A DNA stretch of 64,000 nucleotides, taken from assembly GCF_003984625.1 (NCBI RefSeq), contig NZ_RWKH01000009.1, forward strand, positions 62,001 to 126,000, written 5' to 3'. Every line of letters starts with the position of its first letter. Positions within the stretch are counted from its first letter, which is position 1. Below are positions 1 to 8,794 of the stretch, piece after piece. The position numbers and the translations under genes are program-made. The stretch is from Variovorax sp. DXTD-1 (lineage in GTDB: Bacteria; Pseudomonadota; Gammaproteobacteria; Burkholderiales; Burkholderiaceae_C). The notes under the pieces were generated by a model. The model was not told the DNA's origin and made no database searches. It worked only from the letters and a program-made list of their open reading frames with translations.

Positions 1-1056
1 CGCGCCGACGGCTGGAAGGGCCTTGCCGCGCGCTACGGCTTCACGCAGACGCCGACCGGCCTCGACCACGGCCTGGCCTACGAAGCCGTGGCCGCGAAGC
101 AGATTGATGCGATCGACATCTACACCACCGACGCCAAGATCGAGCACCTCGGCCTGCGCGTGCTCGAAGACGACAAGAAGTACTTTCCACGCTACGACGC
201 CGTGCTGCTGTACCGGCTCGACCTGCCCGCGCGGCTACCGAAAGCCTGGGCCGCGCTGCAGACGCTCGAAGGCCGCATCGACGAGCACGCGATGATTGCG
301 ATGAACGCGCGCGCCGAGCTGCAAAGCGTGCCCTTCGATGCGATTGCGCGCGACTTTCTCGCCAGCACGGGCAAGGGTGGCACGGCCCAGCCCCAGGACC
401 TCCGGTGCGGCTTCACCGCCAAGCTCTTCGGGCCCGACCTTTGGCAACTTACGCGGCAGCACCTGGTGCTGGTGTTCGTTTCGGTGGGCGTCGCGATCCT
501 GATTGGCGTGCCGCTCGCGATCCTGGTGTTCTCGCATGTGCGGCTGCGGGCGGCGGTGCTTGGTATTGCAAGCATCTTGCAGACCGTGCCGTCGCTCGCA
601 TTGCTCGCGGTGCTCATTTCACTGCTCGGCGCCATCGGTGCATTGCCGGCGTTGATTGCGCTCACGCTCTATTCGCTGCTGCCGATCATGCGCAACACGG
701 TGACCGGCCTTGCCGAAGTGCCGAACGGCCTGCGCATGGCGGGCACGGCCCTTGGCATGACGCCGCCGCAGAGCCTGCTGCTGGTGCTGCTGCCGCTTGC
801 GTTGCCCACGCTGCTGGCGGGCATTCGAACAGCCACGGCCATTGCCATCGGCACGGCCACCATTGCGGCTTTCATCGGCGCGGGCGGCTTCGGCGAGCGC
901 ATCGTGACCGGTCTCGCGCTCAACGACCGCGAGCTGCTCTTGGCCGGGGCGCTGCCGGCCGCGGCGCTGGCGCTGCTGAGCGAGGGGATTTTCGAGCTCG
1001 TGGAAATGCTGATGCGGCGCCGCCGCCGGGCGCCGCCGCTTTCGCTTCCGCCATGA
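1..1056 (+). CDS. Osmoprotectant (glycine betaine/choline-type) ABC transporter, substrate-binding domain fused to permease; 5' end missing
   Basis: The reading frame is open from base 1, so the start lies outside the window. Roughly residues 1-120 of the visible part look like the second lobe of an OpuAC/YehZ-type binding domain (YTTDAKIEHLGLRVLEDD). After a linker comes a BPD_transp_1 permease with about five hydrophobic segments and the typical EAA-loop region (GLAEVPNGLRMAGTALGMTP). It should import a quaternary-ammonium compatible solute with an ATPase partner encoded outside the window. Receptor before permease is the reverse of the better-known BusB/OpuFB fusions. The 3' end overlaps the convergent LysR gene by 137 bp. 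The family call is firm; the substrate is inferred. Confidence 0.85.
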   Translation, partial: RADGWKGLAARYGFTQTPTGLDHGLAYEAVAAKQIDAIDIYTTDAKIEHLGLRVLEDDKKYFPRYDAVLLYRLDLPARLPKAWAALQTLEGRIDEHAMIAMNARAELQSVPFDAIARDFLASTGKGGTAQPQDLRCGFTAKLFGPDLWQLTRQHLVLVFVSVGVAILIGVPLAILVFSHVRLRAAVLGIASILQTVPSLALLAVLISLLGAIGALPALIALTLYSLLPIMRNTVTGLAEVPNGLRMAGTALGMTPPQSLLLVLLPLALPTLLAGIRTATAIAIGTATIAAFIGAGGFGERIVTGLALNDRELLLAGALPAAALALLSEGIFELVEMLMRRRRRAPPLSLPP

Positions 1057-1945
1057 GGCACTCGCGCAGCAGCGCGGCGCCTGCGCCCGGTGTCTTGTCG
1101 GCACGGTGGCAAAAGTGGCACTGCTGGCTGGTTGCGCCTTCAGGGCCGATGCGGCTCACCGGCAATTGCACCAGCGTTCCGGCGGCCAGGTCGCCCGCCA
1201 CGAGCCACGAGGGCATCTTTCCCCACCCCAGGCCCGCGCGCAGCAGCGCAAGCTTGGCGTACATGTCGGTCACGCGCCAGGTCGAAGGCGAGAGCACGTC
1301 GATGTCGTAGCCCTGGCTGAGCGTGCTCGGGTCTTCCACCACGATTTGCACGTGCTCCGCCGCGGCGGTGTCCAGGCCCTTGGCGCCGCGTTGCCGCGCG
1401 TGGACGGCCAGTGCGTGGGAAGGCGCCGCTACGGCCAGCGTATGCAGCACCATCAAAAATTCGCGGCTGATCTTTTCGTCGGCATGGCCGAAGGCCGCAA
1501 TGGCCAGATCGCACCGGCCCGCGCTCAATGCATCGATGGTGCCGCCCATCGAGCTGTATTCCACGCGAATGGCAATGCTCGGGTAGACCGCATGCATGCC
1601 GCGCAGCGCGCTGGCCAGGAGATCGGGCGGATAAAGCGTGTCGACCGCTATCGCGAGCCCGAGCTCGATGCCTTGCTCGAGCCCCTGCGCACGCGAGCGC
1701 AGCGCCTCGACCTTCGACAGGATGACCCTCACGTCGCCAAGCAGCGCCTTGCCCGTGGGCGTGAGCACCGGCTTGTGGCCCGACCGGTCGAAGAGCCGCA
1801 CCTGGAGCTGCTCTTCGAGATTGGCAATGGCATGGCTCACGGCCGACTGCACGCGGTGCAGCCGCGCGGCGCCGGCGCGAAAACTCCCCGCGTCCGCCAC
1901 GGCGACGAACATCTGCATCTGGCTGAGCGTGAGGATGTCCAGCAT
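920..1945 (-). CDS. LysR-family transcriptional regulator
   Basis: The N-terminal winged helix-turn-helix is typical (LSQMQMFVAVADAGSFRAGAARLHRVQSAVSHAIANLEEQL), followed by a periplasmic-binding-like effector domain to about residue 290. The protein is 341 aa against a usual 300. The extra C-terminal stretch of about 45 residues is Ala/Pro/Arg-rich and is simply the antisense of the last codons of the convergent ABC permease, so it is probably an unstructured run-on. The start ATG at 1945 lies just downstream of a palindromic promoter region shared with a divergent MFS gene, which it probably controls. The effector is unknown. Confidence 0.9.
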   Translation of the reverse strand: MLDILTLSQMQMFVAVADAGSFRAGAARLHRVQSAVSHAIANLEEQLQVRLFDRSGHKPVLTPTGKALLGDVRVILSKVEALRSRAQGLEQGIELGLAIAVDTLYPPDLLASALRGMHAVYPSIAIRVEYSSMGGTIDALSAGRCDLAIAAFGHADEKISREFLMVLHTLAVAAPSHALAVHARQRGAKGLDTAAAEHVQIVVEDPSTLSQGYDIDVLSPSTWRVTDMYAKLALLRAGLGWGKMPSWLVAGDLAAGTLVQLPVSRIGPEGATSQQCHFCHRADKTPGAGAALLRECLMAEAKAAAPGGGAASAFPRARKSPRSAAPAPRPAAPRPRAARGR

Positions 1946-1953
1946 GATCTTTT

Positions 1954-1989
1954 CAATCGATTGACTTGGCCAATATTATTCGCTTTTAT
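1954..1989 (+). promoter_or_regulatory. Promoter of the MFS gene with LysR-type operator
   Basis: TTGACT (1961-1966), a 17-nt spacer and TTTTAT (1984-1989) form a good sigma70-type promoter towards the MFS gene. Overlapping the -35 is ATTG-N7-CAAT (1960-1974), which contains the T-N11-A signature of LysR operators, next to the 10-bp palindrome CAATCGATTG (1954-1963). The position between divergent lysR and MFS genes fits autoregulation plus activation of the transporter. This is sequence-based inference. Confidence 0.5.
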
Positions 1990-2018
1990 TGATCACGCAT
2001 TCGCTGCAAAGTGGCGGC

Positions 2019-3257
2019 ATGCAGAAGCAATTCGAAATGGCCGGCGCACCGCCCGCCGCCCTCCCCCTCTCGTCTTCAACACACTGGCGCGGCGTGGCGC
2101 TGGTGGTGGCCGCCGGTGTGGTGGCCTCTCTCCAGGTCGGCAAGGTCGCCATTGCAGTGCCGCAACTGCGCGCCGATTTCGGTCTCGACCTCTCGATGGT
2201 CGGCTGGCTGATGGCGATGTTTTCGCTGCTGGGCGTGGCCGGGGCCGTGCCAGTCGGCGCATGGGTCGCGCGCGCCGGCGACAGGCACCTGGTGCTCGCC
2301 GGGCTGCTGGCCATTGCCGCCGGCAGCACGGCGGGCGCGTTGGCAAACGACGTGGCCATGCTGCTGGCCGGCCGCGTTGTCGAGGGCTTGGGCTTCGTGC
2401 TGATCACCATTGCCGGCCCGTCGGTGCTGCAGCGCATGGTCTCGCCCGGCGGCAAGGACCTGGCCTTTGCCATCTGGAGCTGCTTCATGCCGACCGGCAT
2501 TGCAATTGCGCTGTTCAGCGGTTCGCTGCTCGATGGCTGGCGGGGCTTCTGGCTGGGCAATGCCGCGTTGGCGGCCTTGCTCGCGGTGTTACTGCTGCTC
2601 GGCGTTTCGGGGGGCACCACCACCAGTGCCGCGCCGGTGTCGTGGCACAGCATGGCTCGCGATGCGGCCGCCACCGCCAGAGCTGGCGCGCCGGCACTGA
2701 TAGCGGCCTCGTTCGTGATCTACAGCCTGCAGTTCTTTGCGCTCTTCAGCTTTCTGCCGGTGCTGCTGATCGAGCGCATGGGCGTGGGCATGGCGGCCGC
2801 CGGATCGCTGAGCGCGGTGGCCTGCTGCGTCAACGTGGCGGGCAATCTTGCAGCCGGCGTGCTGCTGAAACGCGGCGTGGCGCGCTGGCTGCTGGCAGCG
2901 GTGGCCAGCGCATTGATGGGGCTCTCGGCCATCGGCATCTTCCTGCCGGTGCTCGGCGCGTTGCCGGCGTTCTTGCTGTGCCTGGCCTTTTCGGGCGCGG
3001 GGGGCCTGCTTCCTGCAACGCTGATCGGCACCTCCCCCATCGTGTCGCCGAGTGCGCGGCTGGTACCGATGTCGATGGGCCTGCTCATGCTGGGCAGCAA
3101 TCTCGGCCAGATGATCGGCCCCGTGGTCGTGGGGGGTGCGGTGGATTCGATGGGCTGGCCGGCGGCGGCCATCATCGTCGCACTGGCAGGCGCGATGGGT
3201 GTGCTGCTTGCACTGGGCCTGCGGCGCTCGATGGCGCGCAGCGGCCACCCACTTTGA
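2019..3257 (+). CDS. MFS transporter (major facilitator superfamily)
   Basis: About 412 aa with some 12 hydrophobic segments. The cytoplasmic loop between TM2 and TM3 has the MFS pattern G-x-W-V-A-R-A-G-D-R (GAWVARAGDRHLVLAG). Residue composition resembles cyanate/nitroimidazole-type or small aromatic-acid MFS porters, but the substrate cannot be told. An in-frame TTG at 1989 was rejected as start because it falls inside the predicted -10 element, so ATG 2019 is used. It is divergent from the LysR gene, its likely regulator, and convergent with the aldehyde dehydrogenase gene 21 bp downstream. Confidence 0.85.
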   Translation: MQKQFEMAGAPPAALPLSSSTHWRGVALVVAAGVVASLQVGKVAIAVPQLRADFGLDLSMVGWLMAMFSLLGVAGAVPVGAWVARAGDRHLVLAGLLAIAAGSTAGALANDVAMLLAGRVVEGLGFVLITIAGPSVLQRMVSPGGKDLAFAIWSCFMPTGIAIALFSGSLLDGWRGFWLGNAALAALLAVLLLLGVSGGTTTSAAPVSWHSMARDAAATARAGAPALIAASFVIYSLQFFALFSFLPVLLIERMGVGMAAAGSLSAVACCVNVAGNLAAGVLLKRGVARWLLAAVASALMGLSAIGIFLPVLGALPAFLLCLAFSGAGGLLPATLIGTSPIVSPSARLVPMSMGLLMLGSNLGQMIGPVVVGGAVDSMGWPAAAIIVALAGAMGVLLALGLRRSMARSGHPL

Positions 3258-3278
3258 AGGCGGGTGGCCGGGGGAACA

Positions 3279-4715
3279 TCAAGCCAGCGTGTAGGCCGTC
3301 TTCACCGTGGTGAAGAACTCCTGCGCGTACTTGCCCTGCTCGCGCGGGCCGTAGCTCGAACCCTTGCGGCCGCCGAACGGCACGTGATAGTCCACGCCCG
3401 CGGTCGGCAGGTTCACCATCACCATGCCGGCCTGGCTGTGGCGCTTGAAATGCGTGGCGTACTTCAGGCTCGTGGTCGCAATGCCGGCCGACAAGCCAAA
3501 CTCCGTGTCGTTGGCCGTGGCCAGCGCTTCTTCGTAGTTCTTCACGCGAATCACGCTCGCCACCGGGCCGAAGATTTCTTCCTTGTTGATGCGCATGGCG
3601 GCAGCCGTTTCGCTGAAGAGGGCCGGCGACATGTAGTAGCCGTCGGTCTCCAGCTTCAGGAGCTCGCCGCCGGCCGCCAGCGTGGCGCCTTCGCCCTTGC
3701 CGATGGCGATGTATTCCATGTCCTGGTCGAGCTGCGACTTGGACGAGACGGGGCCGATGTCGGTGCCCTGGGCCAGCGCGTCGCCGACCTTGATCTTGGC
3801 CATGCGGGCCTTCATCGCTTCGATGAACTTGGGGTAGATGCCTTCGGTGACGATCAGGCGGCTGGAAGCCGTGCAACGCTGGCCGGTGGAATAGAAGGCG
3901 CTTTGCACGCTCAGTTCCACGGCCTGGGCCAGGTCGGCGTCGTCCAGGATGACTTGCGGGTTCTTGCCGCCCATCTCCAACTGCACCTTCTTGTGGTTGG
4001 TCACGCATTGGATGGCGATGTTGCGGCCCACGCCCACCGAGCCGGTGAAGCTGATGGCATGGATGCCGGGGTGGTTGACCAGCGCGTTGCCGATGACGCT
4101 GCCGCGGCCCATCACCAGATTGAACACGCCCGCTGGAATGCCCGAGCGGTGGATGATTTCGGACAGGGCCCAGGCGCTGCCGGGCACCAGGTCGGCGGGC
4201 TTCAACACCACGCAGTTGCCGAAGGCCAGCGCGGGCGCGATCTTCCAGGCCGGAATGGCAATGGGAAAGTTCCAGGGCGTGATAAGGCCGACGACGCCGA
4301 CGGGCTCGCGGGTGATTTCAACCCCGATGTTGGGGCGTACAGAGGGCAGCACCTCGCCCGACAGGCGCAGGCATTCGCCGGCGAAGAACTTGAAGATCTG
4401 GCCGGCGCGGGTGGCCTCGCCGATGCCTTCGGCCTTGGTCTTGCCTTCTTCACGGGCGAGCAGGGTGCCGAGCTCTTCCTTGCGCGCAAGGATTTCGGTG
4501 CCGATCTTGTCCAGCGCATCGGAGCGTGCCTGAATGCCGCTGGTCGCCCAGGCGGGGAAGGCGGCGGTGGCTGCGGCCACGGCGGCCTCCACGTGCGATG
4601 CGTCGCCCTGGGTGTACTGGCCCAGCACGTCGGCCAGGTTGCTGGGGTTCAGGTTGGGGCTGTAGCTGCTGCCCGCGCGCCATTCGCCGCCGATCAGGTT
4701 GTCGAAGTTTTGCAT
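3279..4715 (-). CDS. Alpha-ketoglutarate semialdehyde (2,5-dioxovalerate) dehydrogenase
   Basis: A 478-aa NAD(P)-dependent aldehyde dehydrogenase. Visible catalytic residues are N149 (PWNF), K172 (LKPAD), E247 (LEMGG) and nucleophile C281 (GQRCTASS). The start is ATG 4715, preceded by AAGGAAAA; an upstream ATG adds 14 residues without homology. It is the last gene of a minus-strand run with glucarate dehydratase and KdgD, which identifies its likely job: oxidising 2-oxoglutarate semialdehyde to 2-oxoglutarate, the last step of the aldarate route (EC 1.2.1.26). Family assignment is certain; substrate is inferred from context and the KGSADH-like N-terminus. Confidence 0.88.
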   Translation of the reverse strand: MQNFDNLIGGEWRAGSSYSPNLNPSNLADVLGQYTQGDASHVEAAVAAATAAFPAWATSGIQARSDALDKIGTEILARKEELGTLLAREEGKTKAEGIGEATRAGQIFKFFAGECLRLSGEVLPSVRPNIGVEITREPVGVVGLITPWNFPIAIPAWKIAPALAFGNCVVLKPADLVPGSAWALSEIIHRSGIPAGVFNLVMGRGSVIGNALVNHPGIHAISFTGSVGVGRNIAIQCVTNHKKVQLEMGGKNPQVILDDADLAQAVELSVQSAFYSTGQRCTASSRLIVTEGIYPKFIEAMKARMAKIKVGDALAQGTDIGPVSSKSQLDQDMEYIAIGKGEGATLAAGGELLKLETDGYYMSPALFSETAAAMRINKEEIFGPVASVIRVKNYEEALATANDTEFGLSAGIATTSLKYATHFKRHSQAGMVMVNLPTAGVDYHVPFGGRKGSSYGPREQGKYAQEFFTTVKTAYTLA

Positions 4716-4798
4716 GTGTTTTCCTTGCTGCTCGATGAAAAGAAAGAAGCCGGGCACTGGGTGTCCGGCTGCGGAAATGGAAACGGGAGACTAAACCT

Positions 4799-6154
4799 TC
4801 AGCGGACCAGACATGGTTTCTTATTGTCGAAAGTCCACCCGGGGATGAGGTATTGCATGGCCTGCGCATCGTTGCGCGCACCCAGCCCGTGCTTCAGGTA
4901 GAGCTGGTGCGCCTTCTCGACCTCGTCCATGTCGAGCTCGATGCCCAGCCCGCCGCGGGTCGGCACCTTCACGAAGCCGCCCTCGATCTGCAGCGGCGCC
5001 TTGGTCAGGTGCTGGCCGTCCTGCCAGATCCAGTGCGTGTCGATGGCCGTGACCTTGCCCGGCGCCGCCGCCGCCACGTGCGTGAACATGGCAAGCGACA
5101 CATCGAAGTGGTTGTTCGAATGCGAGCCCCAGGTCAGGCCCCAGGCCTGGCACAGCTGGGCCACGCGCACGGAGCCCTGCAGCGTCCAGAAGTGCGGGTC
5201 GGCCAACGGAATGTCCACCGACTGCAGCGAGAGGCTGTGCACCATCTCGCGCCAGTCGGTGGCCACCATGTTGGTGGCGGTCGGCAGGCCGGTGGCACGG
5301 CGGAACTCGGCCATGACTTCGCGGCCGGAGAACACGCCTTCGGCACCGCACGGGTCTTCGGCATAGGCCATGACGCCGTGCAGATCGCGGCAGAGGCGAA
5401 TGGCGTCTTGCAGCAGCCAGCCGCCGTTCGGGTCGAGCGTGACGCGTGCTTGCGGAAAGCGCTCGTGCAGCGCGCGAATGGCCTCGACTTCTTCTTCGCC
5501 GCGCAGCACGCCGCCCTTGAGCTTGAAGTCGGTGAAGCCGTAGCGCGCATGCGTGGCCTCGGCCAGCCGCACGATGGCTTCGGGCGTCATCGCTTCTTCG
5601 TGGCGCAGGCGAAACCAGTCGTTGTCGGCGCCGGGGCCGCTCTCGTACGGCAGGTCGGTCTTCTTGCGGTCGCCCACGTAGAACAGGTAGCCGAGCATCT
5701 GCACCGCGTCACGCTGCTGGCCTTCGCCGAGCAGTGCGGCCACCGGCACCTCGAGGTGTTGGCCCAGCAGGTCGAGCAGCGCCGCTTCGACGGCGGTGAC
5801 CGCATGAATGGTCACGCGCAGGTCGAAGGTCTGCTGGCCGCGCCCGCCGCTGTCGCGGTTGGCGAAGGCGCTGCGCATGCTGTTGAGCACGGCGTTGTAC
5901 TTGCCGATGGGCTGGCCCACGATGAGGCCGCGCGCATCTTCGAGCGTCTGGCGGATCTTCTCGCCGCCGGGCACTTCGCCAACGCCGGTGTGGCCGGCGC
6001 TGTCGGTCAGGATCAGCAGGTTGCGCGTGAAAAACGGGCCGTGCGCACCGCTCAGGTTCATCAGCATGCTGTCGTGGCCCGCGACGGGCACCACGCGCAT
6101 GCCGGTGACCACAGGCGCGCCGGAAACGGAAGAGATGGAAGCTGGATTTGTCAT
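4799..6154 (-). CDS. gudD: Glucarate dehydratase
   Basis: A 451-aa enolase-superfamily enzyme that removes water from D-glucarate (or L-idarate) to give 5-keto-4-deoxyglucarate (EC 4.2.1.40). Signature residues are present: the K-x-K motif K211-L-K213 (DFKLKGG), metal ligand D241 in DPNGGW, E266 in AEDPCG, and the catalytic histidine near H345 in [10 protein letters not shown]. Length matches the family (about 446 aa). It lies 83 bp upstream of the semialdehyde dehydrogenase and 28 bp downstream of a small lipoprotein gene in the same minus-strand operon. Its product is the substrate of KdgD encoded two genes upstream. Confidence 0.95.
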   Translation of the reverse strand: MTNPASISSVSGAPVVTGMRVVPVAGHDSMLMNLSGAHGPFFTRNLLILTDSAGHTGVGEVPGGEKIRQTLEDARGLIVGQPIGKYNAVLNSMRSAFANRDSGGRGQQTFDLRVTIHAVTAVEAALLDLLGQHLEVPVAALLGEGQQRDAVQMLGYLFYVGDRKKTDLPYESGPGADNDWFRLRHEEAMTPEAIVRLAEATHARYGFTDFKLKGGVLRGEEEVEAIRALHERFPQARVTLDPNGGWLLQDAIRLCRDLHGVMAYAEDPCGAEGVFSGREVMAEFRRATGLPTATNMVATDWREMVHSLSLQSVDIPLADPHFWTLQGSVRVAQLCQAWGLTWGSHSNNHFDVSLAMFTHVAAAAPGKVTAIDTHWIWQDGQHLTKAPLQIEGGFVKVPTRGGLGIELDMDEVEKAHQLYLKHGLGARNDAQAMQYLIPGWTFDNKKPCLVR

Positions 6155-6182
6155 TTGCGCGAAACCTGGTGGAGAGCGAATG

Positions 6183-6632
6183 CTAGATGCGCACGGCTTG
6201 CCGGGCCAGCAACTTCCAGTCGTTGCCCTGCTTCTTCCAGATGCCGAGGATCTTCAGCGCCACCTTGCCGGGCTTGCCCGAATCCAGTGTATCGGCCGCA
6301 AGCGTGTGGCGCACGATGGCCGTATCGCCGCCCACCACCTTGATGGTCTGCTCGGTGATGGTGATGCTGACGAAGTCCGACTTGCCGGCGACCAGGTCGC
6401 CGATGAAGCTGTCCTTGGTGTCGACCCTGCCGCCCGAATGGCCGTAGCTCAGGTCGTCGGCCACCAGCGCGCCAAGGGCGGCCGGGGTCGGATCGATCAT
6501 TGCCACGCGCAGCCGCTCGGCGGCCGCCGCCACCGCCGGCTCCGCCGATGCACCGCCGCCCGCGGGCATCATCGCGCAGCCCGTGAACAGCATGGCCGAT
6601 GCGGCGGCCAGAAAAAGCTTCTTGATGAACAT
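6183..6632 (-). CDS. SnoaL/NTF2-like (DUF4440-type) lipoprotein
   Basis: 149 aa with a lipoprotein signal: positively charged start, hydrophobic core and lipobox LFTGC with Cys at residue 19, so the mature protein should be membrane-anchored in the periplasm. The rest looks like a nuclear-transport-factor-2 fold ([26 protein letters not shown]...[12 protein letters not shown]). Such domains may be enzymes or ligand-binding scaffolds. It sits inside the glucarate operon between kdgD and gudD, so a role in handling sugar acids is possible but unproven. Confidence 0.75.
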   Translation of the reverse strand: MFIKKLFLAAASAMLFTGCAMMPAGGGASAEPAVAAAAERLRVAMIDPTPAALGALVADDLSYGHSGGRVDTKDSFIGDLVAGKSDFVSITITEQTIKVVGGDTAIVRHTLAADTLDSGKPGKVALKILGIWKKQGNDWKLLARQAVRI

Positions 6633-6682
6633 GTGTCGTTGTCTCCGTTGTTGTTGTTGATTGATTCGGCTGTTCGTTCTGC

Positions 6683-7594
6683 TTACTGCGGGCCGAGCGC
6701 GTCGATGAGCGCCTTCAGTTGCTCCATCTCGGCGGGCTTCAGATCGGTGAGCGGTGCGCGCACCGGGCCTGCGTCGTGGCCGACGATCTTGGCGCCGGCC
6801 TTGACGATGCTCACTGCGTAGCCGGGCGTGCGGTTGCGCAGCTCCAGGTACGGCATGAAGAAGTTCTTCAGCAGGCGATGCTGGGTGGCCATGTCGTCAT
6901 CGCGCACGGCTTCGTAGAACTGCACCGCGGTCTTCGGAATGAAGTTGAAGACAGCCGACGAATACACCGGCGTGCCCATGGCCTTGTAGGCCGCTGCATA
7001 CACCTCGGCCGTGGGCAGGCCGCCCAGGTAGGCAAAGCGGTCGCCCATCTTCTGGTAGATGGCAACCATGGCTTCGATGTCGCCGATGCCGTCCTTGAAG
7101 CCGACGAGGTTCGGGTTGCGCTCGGCCAGGCCGGCCAGCGTGTCGGGCTTGAGGCGGCTGGTGGCGCGATTGTAGACGATCACGCCGAACTTCACGCTCT
7201 TGCACACGGCCTCGACGTGCGCGGCCAGGCCTTCCTGGCCGGCTTCGGTCAGGTAGTGCGGCAGCAGCAGGATGCCGTGGGCGCCGGCCTTCTCGGCTTC
7301 TTGCGCGCACTGGATGGCAAAGCGCGTGGGGCCGCCGGCGCCCGCGATGATCGGCACCACGCCGCGGCAGGTGTCGACCGCGGTCTTGATGATGCCGGGG
7401 TACTCGTCGCCCGTCAGCGAGAAGAACTCACCCGTGCCGCCGGCCGCGAACAGCGCGCTTGCGCCGTAGGGAGCAAGCCACTCGAGACGCTTCTCGTAGC
7501 GGCTCTTGTTGAAGTCCCCGTTCGCGTCGAAGTCGGTCAACGGGAACGAGAGCAGGCCGGAGCCCATGATGGTTTTGAGTTCTTGAGGGTTCAT
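6683..7594 (-). CDS. kdgD: 5-dehydro-4-deoxyglucarate dehydratase
   Basis: A 303-aa DapA/N-acetylneuraminate lyase-family TIM barrel. It converts 5-keto-4-deoxyglucarate to 2-oxoglutarate semialdehyde with loss of water and CO2 (EC 4.2.1.41). The Schiff-base lysine is K167 (VGFKDGIGD), the catalytic tyrosine is Y141 (VYNRA), and the GTGEFFSL motif that marks the KdgD subfamily is near residue 53. It joins both dehydratases (GudD here, GarD on the plus strand) to the semialdehyde dehydrogenase. A 97-bp dispersed repeat separates it from the Bug receptor gene upstream. Confidence 0.93.
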   Translation of the reverse strand: MNPQELKTIMGSGLLSFPLTDFDANGDFNKSRYEKRLEWLAPYGASALFAAGGTGEFFSLTGDEYPGIIKTAVDTCRGVVPIIAGAGGPTRFAIQCAQEAEKAGAHGILLLPHYLTEAGQEGLAAHVEAVCKSVKFGVIVYNRATSRLKPDTLAGLAERNPNLVGFKDGIGDIEAMVAIYQKMGDRFAYLGGLPTAEVYAAAYKAMGTPVYSSAVFNFIPKTAVQFYEAVRDDDMATQHRLLKNFFMPYLELRNRTPGYAVSIVKAGAKIVGHDAGPVRAPLTDLKPAEMEQLKALIDALGPQ

Positions 7595-7639
7595 CGAGAC
7601 ACCAGTAAGGGTAATAAAAAAAGAATCTGTTCTTTTCGG

Positions 7640-7735
7640 GGACTACCGCGGAACCGGCTTTGCCGGGCCGCTGGTAGTGCCCCCGGAAGGGGGTTGGCGA
7701 AGCGACACGAAGTGCGCGCAGACTGGGGGAGAGCC
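7640..7735 (-). repeat. Dispersed intergenic repeat, copy A
   Basis: This whole spacer between the Bug and kdgD genes is a near copy, in inverse orientation, of 22163-22260. Read on the minus strand it begins GGCTCTCCCCCAGTCTGCGC and ends CCGGTTCCGCGGTAGTCCCC. By eye the two copies are about 88% identical over 97 bp. It contains a short CCCCC-TTCC-GGGGG hairpin. No coding potential was seen. The match supports a genome-wide repeat family, which cannot be counted from one window. Confidence 0.75.
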
Positions 7736-8713
7736 TTAATCCAGCTTGATGCCGGCGTCGGCGACGACCTTGGCCCAGCGCACGCGCTCCTTGCCGAAGA
7801 ACTGCTCTTCTTCGGCCGGCGCCATGGTCACGACCTCGGCGCCCTGCCCCGCAAGGCGCGAGCGGATGTCGGCCGAGCGGATGACGGTGATCAGCTCCTT
7901 GTTGAGGCGCTGCACGACGGCGTCCGGAGTGCCCTTGGCAACCCGCACGCCCTGCCACGTGCCGGACTCGAAGCCGGTCACGCCCTGCTCCGCGATGGTG
8001 GGCACTTCGCCGATGAGCGGCATGCGCGTCGACTTGGAAACACCGAGCACCTTGAGCTTGCCGCTCTGCACGTGCGGCAAGGTGGCGAGCATGCCGTTCA
8101 TCAGGATCTGCGTCTGGCCGGCCACGGTGTCTTGCACTGCCTGCACGCCGCCCTTGTAGGGCACGTACTGCCAGCGCGCGCCGCTGGCACGCTCGAGCGC
8201 CACGCCGGCAAGGTGCGGCGCGCTGCCCGTGGCGGTCACGGCAAAATTGATGTCCGACTTTTTCGACAGCGCAATCAGCTCTTTCAGGCTGTTGGCCTGC
8301 ACCGACGGGTGCACCACGAGCAAGTGCGGCGAATAAGCCAGCATGGTCACGCCGCGCAGGTCCTTCGAAGGATCGAACGGCAGCTTCGTATAGACGGAGG
8401 GGCTGATGGCGAGCGCGCCCACGTCGCACAGCAGCAGCGTGTAGCCATCGGGCTTGGACTTGGCGACGTAGTCGGCGCCGAGGTTGCCGTTGGCACCCGG
8501 CTTGTTCTCGACGATGACCGGCTGGCCGAGCGCTTCCGACAGTGGCTGGCTGATGGAGCGGGCAATGATGTCGGACGAACCGCCCGGCGGGTAAGGCACC
8601 ACAATACGAATCGGCTTCGATGGCCAGTTGTCGGCTGCATGCGCAGCGCCGCTGGCTGCAAGTACACCGCCGCCGAGGGCGCCGAGCATCAGATCGCGTC
8701 TTTTCAAACTCAT
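7736..8713 (-). CDS. Bug/TctC-type tripartite tricarboxylate transporter receptor
   Basis: 325 aa. The signal peptide looks Tat-like (KRRDLMLGALGGG, cleaved near AHA-AD), followed by the Bug signature WPSKPIRIVVPYPPGGSSDIIAR and the second-lobe P-DGYTLL motif. Bug proteins bind small carboxylates in the periplasm and deliver them to a TctAB membrane pair; no tctA or tctB lies in this window. Being first in the kdgD/gudD operon makes glucarate or galactarate the likely ligand. A GntR-type operator overlaps the predicted -10 of its promoter. Confidence 0.9.
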   Translation of the reverse strand: MSLKRRDLMLGALGGGVLAASGAAHAADNWPSKPIRIVVPYPPGGSSDIIARSISQPLSEALGQPVIVENKPGANGNLGADYVAKSKPDGYTLLLCDVGALAISPSVYTKLPFDPSKDLRGVTMLAYSPHLLVVHPSVQANSLKELIALSKKSDINFAVTATGSAPHLAGVALERASGARWQYVPYKGGVQAVQDTVAGQTQILMNGMLATLPHVQSGKLKVLGVSKSTRMPLIGEVPTIAEQGVTGFESGTWQGVRVAKGTPDAVVQRLNKELITVIRSADIRSRLAGQGAEVVTMAPAEEEQFFGKERVRWAKVVADAGIKLD

Positions 8714-8741
8714 TCAAGTCTCCAGCTGGTTTGTGTTGTCA

Positions 8742-8777
8742 GTCATCGTACAACTACAAACAACGATTGTCCAGCGT
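8742..8777 (-). promoter_or_regulatory. Promoter and GntR-type operator of the Bug-kdgD-gudD operon
   Basis: On the minus strand TGGACA, 17 nt and TACGAT form a plausible sigma70 promoter. Overlapping the -10 is GTTGTACGATGAC (8742-8754), which matches 11 of 13 positions of the perfect palindrome GTTGTACGACAAC at 9635-9647. The shared sequence at both ends of the GntR gene points to the GntR protein as repressor of this operon. A small CCAGC-N5-GCTGG hairpin (8771-8785) lies next to it. Confidence 0.55.
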
Positions 8778-8794
8778 ATTGCTGGAAATTTCGC

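Noticed and set aside
1989-2018. TTG at 1989 as start of the MFS gene
   Set aside because: It lies inside the predicted -10 box of the same gene, so it would not be in the transcript.
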